11,815 bases of DNA, from the NCBI GenBank assembly GCA_964387935.1, contig CAYLZN010000176.1, forward strand, positions 1 to 11,815. Direction: 5' to 3'. A program made the translations under genes and the position numbers. A model generated the notes under the pieces. It saw nothing but the letters and a program-made list of their open reading frames with translations. It searched no databases and was not told the DNA's origin. Source of the stretch: CAYLZN01 sp964387935 (GTDB lineage: Bacteria; Acidobacteriota; Vicinamibacteria; Vicinamibacterales; JAFNAJ01). Positions 7,170 to 11,815 of the stretch are shown here, one piece after another (within the stretch, counting starts at the first letter, position 1; the number at the start of each line of letters is the position of its first letter).

Positions 7170-7766
7170 CTCGACCCAGCGCGACCCGTCCCATCGCCAG
7201 GCACGGATGTAGGCGGTGGGACCGAAGACCGTGACCGCCTGCGCCGTCTCCGCGCGATTGGGCAGCCCGAGGAGGATCGTGCCGTTCAACTCGTCGCCGT
7301 TCTGATCGACGAAGGTGCCTTCGCTGGTGAAGGTGAACGCGTCGGCCGCGCCGAAGTCGACGGCTTGCGCGGCACCGAAACCGTCCGGCGTGTCGGGCAC
7401 GTCGGGAAATTGGATGAAGACCGAGCCCTGCTCGAGCCGGGCGTCGAGGATCGGCGTGGTGCCGCTCACGACGACGGCGCCCGTGTCAGGGTCCGGCGCA
7501 ACGTCCACCCGCAGCACCTGCAACCGGTTGCCCTCGGAGAACGTGACTTGCATGTTCCGGCGCTGGGAGATCGCCTGCTCACGGGCCGTGCGCAGGTGGG
7601 CGACGAGGGTCTGGGCGGCGCCCTCGGACTTGGCGCGAGCCAGGACCGCGGGGGTGATCATCATGGCCATGCCCGAGACGAGCGCGACGAGGGCCGCGAC
7701 GAACACGAGCTCGAGAACTGTGAAACCGCCGGACGACCAGGGGACGTGCCGCGCTCGAACGCCCAT
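7167..7766 (-). CDS. FimT/GspH-like minor pseudopilin
   Basis: 199 residues. Leader MGVRARHVPWSSGG/FTVLELVFVAALVALVSGMA has the prepilin peptidase site after Gly14 and the mature Glu5 at residue 19. The long helix with ARAKSEGAAQTLVAHLRTARE followed by QAISQRRNMQVTF is the usual FimT/FimU/GspH pattern. The C-terminal beta domain includes FTFTSEGTFVDQNGDELNGTILLG, close to the GspH fold. It is the first gene of the minor pilin operon, and such proteins join the tip or priming complex of type IV pili. The ATG at 7766 is chosen because GAGG lies eight bases upstream and leaders of this length are normal. An earlier in-frame ATG at 7796 would give an unusually long leader. Whether it is closer to FimT or FimU cannot be settled by eye. 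Confidence 0.85.
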   Translation of the reverse strand: MGVRARHVPWSSGGFTVLELVFVAALVALVSGMAMMITPAVLARAKSEGAAQTLVAHLRTAREQAISQRRNMQVTFSEGNRLQVLRVDVAPDPDTGAVVVSGTTPILDARLEQGSVFIQFPDVPDTPDGFGAAQAVDFGAADAFTFTSEGTFVDQNGDELNGTILLGLPNRAETAQAVTVFGPTAYIRAWRWDGSRWVE

Positions 7767-7853
7767 GAGTGATACCTCGGGCCACAGACAGAGCAACGGG
7801 CGTTCCAGGCGACGAGCGGTCGTAAGTTGTTGAAAAACAGCGCATTGACACTT

Positions 7854-7891
7854 CTGGCGCCAGTTGCGAAGACTGGCGCGGCGTCGCCAGT
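7854..7891. repeat. Cluster of CTGGCG/CGCCAG inverted repeats
   Basis: CTGGCGCCAG (7854-7863) is a perfect 10-bp palindrome. ACTGGCG (7872-7878) and CGCCAGT (7885-7891) form a perfect 7-bp stem with a six-base loop. CCAGT (7860-7864) and ACTGG (7872-7876) can also pair. The cluster lies about 90-125 bases before the fimT-like start. It could be an operator with several half-sites or alternative RNA hairpins in the leader. On the plus strand the second stem ends in TTTT, but there is no plus-strand gene for it to terminate. Confidence 0.55.
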
Positions 7892-7898
7892 TTTCGAC

Positions 7899-7952
7899 GT
7901 GCCCTGCCAGATTCGTGATCGGGCAGGCGAGCAGGGCACCCCGTGGGGGGTG
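7899..7952. repeat. Overlapping hairpins with mutually exclusive pairings
   Basis: GTGCCCTGC (7899-7907) pairs perfectly with GCAGGGCAC (7931-7939). CCTGCC (7903-7908) can instead pair with GGCAGG (7922-7927). CACCCC (7937-7942) pairs with GGGGTG (7947-7952) and shares bases with the first stem. The arrangement resembles alternative leader folds but matches no riboswitch class I know. Confidence 0.45.
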
Positions 7953-7974
7953 CGGACGTCGCGCGAACGGTCTG

Positions 7975-8004
7975 GTCGACGGGACCGGTCCCGCGCCCGT
8001 CGAC
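7975..8004 (-). terminator. Stem-loop after the symporter gene, possible terminator
   Basis: GTCGACGGG (7975-7983) pairs with CCCGTCGAC (7996-8004), nine perfect base pairs. The inner GGGACCGGTCCC (7981-7992) is an alternative perfect palindrome. It begins 12 bases after the symporter stop on the minus strand. No U-run follows, so it is not a standard intrinsic terminator; it could stabilise the 3' end or assist Rho-dependent stopping. Confidence 0.4.
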
Positions 8005-8016
8005 GCACGCGCTGAA

Positions 8017-9714
8017 TCAGCGGCGCGCCGCGCGCCCAGGCCACAACAGGCTCACCGTCATCCCCACCACGACGACGGCGATCACGCCGACGACGTTGTG
8101 CCAGAGGAACGCGATGCGCGTGGTGGACGCCACGACCGCCACGGTGACCATGCCCGCAATCAACCCCACGAACGCGCCGTGGCCGGTGGTGCGCTTCGTC
8201 CCGATGGCGAGCACGAACACGCCCAGGATCGACCCGTAGAAGAACGACCCGAGCCGGTTCACGACCTCGATCAGCGAGCCCAGCTCGACGGCCCAGACGG
8301 CAACGCCGCACGCGAACAGCCCCCACAGCCCGGTCGCCACCTTCGAGACCATGAGGTAGTGCGCGTCAGAGGCGACGGGCTTGTAGATGCGCCGGTAGAA
8401 GTCGATCACGGTGGCCGTCGAGAGCGAGTTCAGCTCTGACGCGATCGTGGACATGGCGGCGGCGAAGATGGCCGCCAGCAGCAGGCCCACGAGCCCGATC
8501 GGCATGTAGCGCAGCACGAAGCTCGGGAACACGTAGTTCACATCGTTGTAGCTCGCGTCACCCGTGGCGCGGCGCACGAGGGACACGCCTTCGGCCCGCG
8601 CAGCCTTCACCTCGGCGTCGAGCGCCAGGAACGCCTGCGTGGCGTCTGCGATGCGGCGTTCGTCGTGCGTGCGGTGGGCGTTGGCCAGATTGGTGGCGGC
8701 CTGCCGGCGTGCGTCGGCCTTCTCGGCAAAACGCTGCTCGAGCTGCACGAACGCCCCGGCGTGCGGCCCCTGGCGCACCTCGCGGTCGTGCACCGGGTTG
8801 AAGAGCATCGGGGGCGGCGTGAACAGGTAGAAGAGGAAGAGCAACACCCCCACCAGCAGCACGAGCGCCTGCAGCGGGATCTTCCAGTAGGCGCTCATGA
8901 GCAGCGATCCGCGCGCTTCGTTGATCGAGCGGGCCGTGAGGTACCGCTGGACCTGGCTCTGGTCGGTGCCGAAATAGGACGCGAACAGGAACAGCGCCGC
9001 GATCGTCCCAGACCAGAACGTGTATTGCTCCGTCAGGTCGAACCGGAAGTCGAACATCTCGAGCCGGCCCGTGGCGCCCGCCACGTGGAGCGCGTCCGCG
9101 AGTCGCACGGTCTCCGGCAGCGCGAGCACCAGCGTCACCGCAACCGCGATGAGCCCGCCCACGATGAGATACATCTGCTTGACGTCGGTCCACGTGACCG
9201 CCTGAACGCCGCCCGCCATGGTGTAGAGCGCCGTGGGCAGCCCGATCGCGAACACGGTGAGCGTGACGTTCCACCCGAAGACAATGGACAGCACGACCGC
9301 TGGCGCCGAGATGACGGTCCCGCACGACATGCCCCGGGACAGGAGGAACAGGAAGCTCGTGAGCGAGCGCGTCTTGAGGTCGAACCGCCGCTCCAGGTAC
9401 TCGTAGGCCGTGTAGACCCTGGCCCGGTGGAAGAACGGGACGACGGTGACCGACAGCAGGATCATGGCGACGGGCAGCGCGTAGTAGAACTGCAGGAAGC
9501 GCATGCCGTTGTCGTACGCCTGGCCGGTCGTGCCGATCATCGTGATCGCCGAGAGCTGCGTGGCCATGACCGACAGGCCCACGGCCCACCAGGGCAGGCT
9601 CCGCTTCGCGAGGAAGTAGCCTTCGATCTCCTTGGCGTCCTTCGTGTGCTGGATCCCGCTCCACACGATCCACACGAGATAGACGACGACGATGGCCCAG
9701 TCGATGGGGTGCAT
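8017..9714 (-). CDS. Sodium:solute symporter (SSS family), substrate unknown
   Basis: 565 residues with about 13 hydrophobic helices (roughly 5-20, 42-62, 74-94, 118-145, 150-172, 179-199, 234-252, 277-298, 400-425, 453-480, 486-505, 510-532, 537-557). Family marks include EGYFLAKRSLPWWAVGLSVMATQLSA (30-55), the GGVQAVTWTDVKQ region (168-180) and AAMSTIASELNSLSTA (419-434), which carries the conserved Ser/Thr positions near the sodium site. These transporters use the sodium gradient to import sugars, amino acids, organic acids or ions; the substrate cannot be read here. Between helices about 298 and 400 there is a long charged hydrophilic segment (307-390) rich in Glu, Arg and Ala. The start gives the usual N-terminus IDWAIVVVYL. 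It has no strong Shine-Dalgarno, and the stop of the small upstream gene lies eight bases before it, so translation is probably coupled. Confidence 0.92.
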   Translation of the reverse strand: MHPIDWAIVVVYLVWIVWSGIQHTKDAKEIEGYFLAKRSLPWWAVGLSVMATQLSAITMIGTTGQAYDNGMRFLQFYYALPVAMILLSVTVVPFFHRARVYTAYEYLERRFDLKTRSLTSFLFLLSRGMSCGTVISAPAVVLSIVFGWNVTLTVFAIGLPTALYTMAGGVQAVTWTDVKQMYLIVGGLIAVAVTLVLALPETVRLADALHVAGATGRLEMFDFRFDLTEQYTFWSGTIAALFLFASYFGTDQSQVQRYLTARSINEARGSLLMSAYWKIPLQALVLLVGVLLFLFYLFTPPPMLFNPVHDREVRQGPHAGAFVQLEQRFAEKADARRQAATNLANAHRTHDERRIADATQAFLALDAEVKAARAEGVSLVRRATGDASYNDVNYVFPSFVLRYMPIGLVGLLLAAIFAAAMSTIASELNSLSTATVIDFYRRIYKPVASDAHYLMVSKVATGLWGLFACGVAVWAVELGSLIEVVNRLGSFFYGSILGVFVLAIGTKRTTGHGAFVGLIAGMVTVAVVASTTRIAFLWHNVVGVIAVVVVGMTVSLLWPGRAARR

Positions 9715-9722
9715 GAACCCGA

Positions 9723-9806
9723 TCAGCTGAAGTGGCGGGAGAACACCCAGAGTGCGAGGAGCACGACGATCTGGATCACGACGACGCGGACGTACGTGCG
9801 CGTCAT
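9723..9806 (-). CDS. 27-residue membrane miniprotein upstream of the symporter
   Basis: ATG at 9806 to TGA at 9723 encodes MTRTYVRVVVIQIVVLLALW followed by VFSRHFS. A short N-terminus with two arginines precedes one hydrophobic helix (about residues 6-22) and a basic tail. GGAG lies eight bases before the ATG, a good Shine-Dalgarno in a region otherwise without one. The stop is eight bases before the symporter ATG, so the two genes look coupled. Small accessory membrane proteins encoded next to sodium:solute symporters are known (for example the DUF4212 small subunit, which is larger). A subunit or stabiliser role is inferred; I know no named family for this sequence. It could instead be only a leader peptide that opens the symporter start. 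Confidence 0.7.
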   Translation of the reverse strand: MTRTYVRVVVIQIVVLLALWVFSRHFS

Positions 9807-9868
9807 GTCGCGCTCTCCGGGCTCGGCTGGCCCTGCGGTCCGGAGGTCGGGCGACGACGGCTCGGGGC

Positions 9869-11323
9869 TCACAGCGCCTCCAGTTGCGCGCGACGGAGGC
9901 GCCCGGCGGTCTCGAGGGCCTCGCGTCGGTCGGCCAGCCAGCGTCGATCGGCGTCGAGCGCCTGGCGCGAGACCGCCAGCGCGCGACCCGTCTCCTGAGG
10001 CGCCGGTCCGCCGTGCGTCGTGCGCACGGCCACGAAGTGACGCGGGCTGAGGAGATCTGCCAGTTCCGCCTCGGTGTACCGCACGGCCGTCCCCGTCACC
10101 TCCGCAGACGCGTCGGCGAGCAGCCGGCTGAGTGGCACCTCCGGGTGCTCGTCACTGGACGCGATCAGCCGCTTTGCGATCTCGTGGCTGTGTCGGAACG
10201 CGAATCCCCGCTCCCGGGTGAGCGTGTCGGCCAGTTCGGTGATCGTGATCCAGTGCGCGCCCGCCCGCGCTTCCATCAGCTCCCGGTTGAAATCGGCGTC
10301 GCGCAGCGCGGCGGCGACCAGCCGCACGGTGCGGGTCGCGTCGTGGAACGCCAGGCGCACGAGCGGCTGCAGGTCGTCCTCCGTGTCGACGATGTCGCCG
10401 AACGGCGTGTTGTGGACGGCGGTGGTGACGCCCGTCACCTGGCCGAGCGCGCGGCTCGCGATGGCGCGGGCGTGTTCCAGGGCAACCGGGTTCCGTTTCT
10501 GCGGCATGATGCTGCTGCCCTGCACGAACCCGTCGGGCAGCCGCAGGTACTGCACCTCGAGCGTGCACCAGAGCAGCAGATCCTGCAGCAGGCGCCCGAG
10601 ACCCACGAGCAGGACCGCGGTGGCGCCAAGGCTCTCGAGCATGTAGTCCACCGTGGCGATGCTGCCGTAGGTGTTGCCCGTGGACCCGTCGAATCCGAGC
10701 AGCACGCTCGTGCGATCGCGGTCGATCGGGAAGCCGGTCCCGGTGATCGCGCACGCTCCCAGCGGATTCCGGTTGGTCGTCGCGTAGGCGGCCTGCAGGC
10801 GCGTGGCGTCACGCTCGAACTGCTCGATGGCGCCGAGCAGGTAGTGCGCCACGGTCGAGGGCTGGGCGGGCTGCGTGTGCGTGTGCGCCGGGAACACCGT
10901 CTCCCGGTGCCGCGCCGCCACGCCGATCAGCGTCTCCCGCGCGTCGAGCGAGGCCTCGAGCAACTCCAGCACGAACTCCCGCTGCCGCATCCGGTACATC
11001 GTCATGTCGATGTCGTTCCGGCTGCGGGCCGTGTGCAGGCGACCGGCGACGTCCTCGCCGCACGACGCCACGATCAGGTGTTCCACGTAGAAGAACAGGT
11101 CTTCCCAGGTTCCGTCGTACGTGACCCGCCGGATCTCGTCCTCCTGCAGCGCGTGCAGCGCGGCGCGGAGGCGGCGGGCGTCCTCGCGCGAGACGATGCC
11201 GCGGTCCGCAAGCATCACGAGGTGCGCGGCGTGGATCGCCAGGAGGGGGGAGAGGAAGAGAGCCTTCGCGTCCTCGAAGTTCTCCTGGAGGACGTGTGTG
11301 ACGTAGTCGGGCGCGAACCGCAT
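9869..11323 (-). CDS. argH: Argininosuccinate lyase family protein
   Basis: 484 residues, slightly longer than typical ArgH (about 460). Family marks in order: LHTARSRND (96-104, the substrate-binding loop), AHTHTQPAQP (146-155) with general acid/base His149, TGTGFPIDR (194-202), and the superfamily signature GSSIMPQKRNP (269-279) with catalytic Ser270, Lys276 and Asn278. The known reaction of ArgH is cleavage of argininosuccinate to arginine and fumarate, the last step of arginine synthesis. Departures: there is no N-terminal WGGRF, TGRSRNDQ has become TARSRNDI, and no other arg gene is nearby. It could therefore be a paralogue acting on a related substrate, perhaps linked to the downstream symporter. 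The ATG at 11323 has no Shine-Dalgarno but follows a TATACT box closely, so a near-leaderless message is possible. Confidence 0.85.
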   Translation of the reverse strand: MRFAPDYVTHVLQENFEDAKALFLSPLLAIHAAHLVMLADRGIVSREDARRLRAALHALQEDEIRRVTYDGTWEDLFFYVEHLIVASCGEDVAGRLHTARSRNDIDMTMYRMRQREFVLELLEASLDARETLIGVAARHRETVFPAHTHTQPAQPSTVAHYLLGAIEQFERDATRLQAAYATTNRNPLGACAITGTGFPIDRDRTSVLLGFDGSTGNTYGSIATVDYMLESLGATAVLLVGLGRLLQDLLLWCTLEVQYLRLPDGFVQGSSIMPQKRNPVALEHARAIASRALGQVTGVTTAVHNTPFGDIVDTEDDLQPLVRLAFHDATRTVRLVAAALRDADFNRELMEARAGAHWITITELADTLTRERGFAFRHSHEIAKRLIASSDEHPEVPLSRLLADASAEVTGTAVRYTEAELADLLSPRHFVAVRTTHGGPAPQETGRALAVSRQALDADRRWLADRREALETAGRLRRAQLEAL

Positions 11324-11333
11324 GTGGCGCGCG

Positions 11334-11339
11334 AGTATA
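11334..11339 (-). promoter_or_regulatory. Possible -10 box (TATACT) of the lyase gene
   Basis: TATACT lies in the 16-bp gap between the stress-protein stop and the lyase ATG, one of few AT-rich spots in this half of the window. No good -35 is seen at 16-18 bp. If used, transcription would begin about four bases before the ATG, which fits the missing Shine-Dalgarno. Confidence 0.4.
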
Positions 11340-11807
11340 TCAAGGCAGCACGAACTCGTGCTGCGACTGCCGCACGGTCAACACGGGGCAGGGCGCCTTG
11401 CGGACCACGCGCTCGGCGACGCTGCCGAGCAGCATGTGCGCGATCGGGCCCCGGCCGTGCGTGCCCATGATGATCAGATCAATCTTCTCGTCGCGGGCGT
11501 AGCGGACGATCTCGACGAAGGGACTCCCTGTACGCAACTCGGCTTTCGCCCGGTAGCGCTCGCGCTGGTCCGGTGGCAGCACCGCGGCGAGACGCTCCCT
11601 GGCCTGGCGCTCCATCTCCTCGTGGACGCCGGGCAGGGCGGCGACGTAGACCTCGGTGGTCCAGGCGTGCGCGGCCAGGTCCTCGAGGACGTGCAGGACG
11701 TGGATGCGCGAGCCGAACCGGTCGGCGATCGCCCTGGCATAGTCCAGGGCCGCGGCAGACGGCTCGCTGAAATCGGTGGCCAGCAGGATGTTCTCGAAGG
11801 TCGGCAC
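11340..11807 (-). CDS. Universal stress protein (UspA family)
   Basis: 155 residues, the usual size for one Usp domain. It opens PTFENILLATDFSEPSAAAL, where ATDFS is the first strand and nucleotide-binding Asp (D12). It ends with IIMGTHGRGP (112-121) and LLGSVAERVVRKAPCPVLTVR (126-146), giving the G-x2-G-x9-G-S pattern of ATP-binding Usp proteins. These are cytoplasmic proteins induced in stress or growth arrest that often tune a neighbouring transport or metabolic function. The start is GTG at 11807. Only eight bases lie upstream in the window and the frame is still open there, so a slightly longer N-terminus cannot be excluded. It probably leads the cluster with the lyase gene 16 bp downstream. 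Confidence 0.9.
   Translation of the reverse strand: MPTFENILLATDFSEPSAAALDYARAIADRFGSRIHVLHVLEDLAAHAWTTEVYVAALPGVHEEMERQARERLAAVLPPDQRERYRAKAELRTGSPFVEIVRYARDEKIDLIIMGTHGRGPIAHMLLGSVAERVVRKAPCPVLTVRQSQHEFVLP
11345..11364. repeat. 20-bp perfect inverted repeat at the 3' end of the stress-protein gene
   Basis: GCAGCACGA (11345-11353) and TCGTGCTGC (11356-11364) are perfect inverted arms around two bases. The repeat lies in the last codons (QHEFVL) of the stress protein and just upstream of TATACT. It could be an operator for the lyase gene or an RNA hairpin between the two genes; chance is possible. Confidence 0.45.
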
Positions 11808-11815
11808 GGCAGCAC

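Larger units (their letters stand above)
7767..8016. other. 250-bp structured intergenic region, leader of the pilin operon
   Basis: No convincing gene. The region lies between the symporter stop and the first pilin gene and should hold the promoter and 5' leader of the pilin operon. I see no clear sigma70 pair on the minus strand and no sigma54 (GG-N10-GC) match in a sensible position. It contains several inverted repeats, listed separately, and the AT-rich patch TGTTTTTCAACAACTT (minus strand, about 7826-7841), which is the most promoter-like stretch. Confidence 0.6.

Noticed and set aside
7579..7851. Minus-strand open frame beginning MSMRCFSTTYDR
   Set aside because: It runs out of frame through the fimT-like gene, has no Shine-Dalgarno or domain and is Arg/His-rich downstream.
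7845..7873. Perfect TTGACA (-35-like) on the plus strand
   Set aside because: No -10-like hexamer lies at 16-18 bp (GAAGAC region), and no plus-strand gene follows.
7872..7894. Plus-strand hairpin followed by TTTT as an intrinsic terminator
   Set aside because: The T-run is only four bases and no plus-strand transcription unit ends here; treated as part of the leader repeats.
9752..11470. Plus-strand open frame opposite the lyase gene
   Set aside because: Shadow of a well-supported enzyme gene; low-complexity Arg/Gly/Glu composition and no recognisable motif.
1..11815. CRISPR array, tRNA, rRNA or transposase gene
   Set aside because: No regularly spaced repeats, RNA gene signatures or transposase motifs were found; the only mobile-type signal is the palindrome pair.

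Overview
The window is about 11.8 kb of GC-rich DNA, and every gene I can support lies on the minus strand, so transcription runs from the high coordinates to the low ones. The protein repertoire, the secreted proteins with DTDGDGLPD calcium-type linkers and 'AEGAT...VERAMYW' repeats, and the fimT-pilV-pilW-pilX minor pilin order with a very large PilX, suggest an Acidobacteriota of the Vicinamibacteria type. That assignment is inferred from style, with no marker gene in the window.

Minus-strand order. (1) A universal stress protein (11340-11807, GTG start close to the window edge) is followed after 16 bp by an argininosuccinate-lyase-family enzyme (9869-11323). Next come a 27-residue single-helix membrane miniprotein (9723-9806) and, 8 nt later, a sodium:solute symporter (8017-9714). 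(2) A 250-bp non-coding stretch (7767-8016) holds several inverted repeats. It separates the symporter from the pilin operon and must contain that operon's leader and promoter. (3) Four minor pseudopilin genes follow: fimT/gspH-like (7167-7766), pilV-like (6583-7158), pilW-like (5473-6573) and a giant pilX-like gene (2815-5460). They are packed so tightly that each stop codon is part of the next Shine-Dalgarno sequence. (4) The pilX stop overlaps (TGATG) the start of a secreted PQQ-dependent-sugar-dehydrogenase-type beta-propeller protein (47-2815) with a calcium-type linker and four approximately 105-residue repeats.

The most notable structure concerns this last gene. It is bracketed by two members of one near-palindromic repeat family sharing the arm GGGGTCAGGTCTTTA-(A/C)-TTTTAGC. 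One copy (2729-2810) is read through in frame and supplies most of the protein's first 29 residues ahead of its signal peptide; the other (1-62) supplies the last codons and the stop. In the classical fimU-pilV-W-X-Y1-E layout the same slot is taken by the pilus-tip beta-propeller protein PilY1, so this protein may be a PilY1 analogue, or a cassette brought in beside the pilins by the repeat. No major pilin, pilus motor, rRNA, tRNA, CRISPR array or transposase gene is seen in the window.
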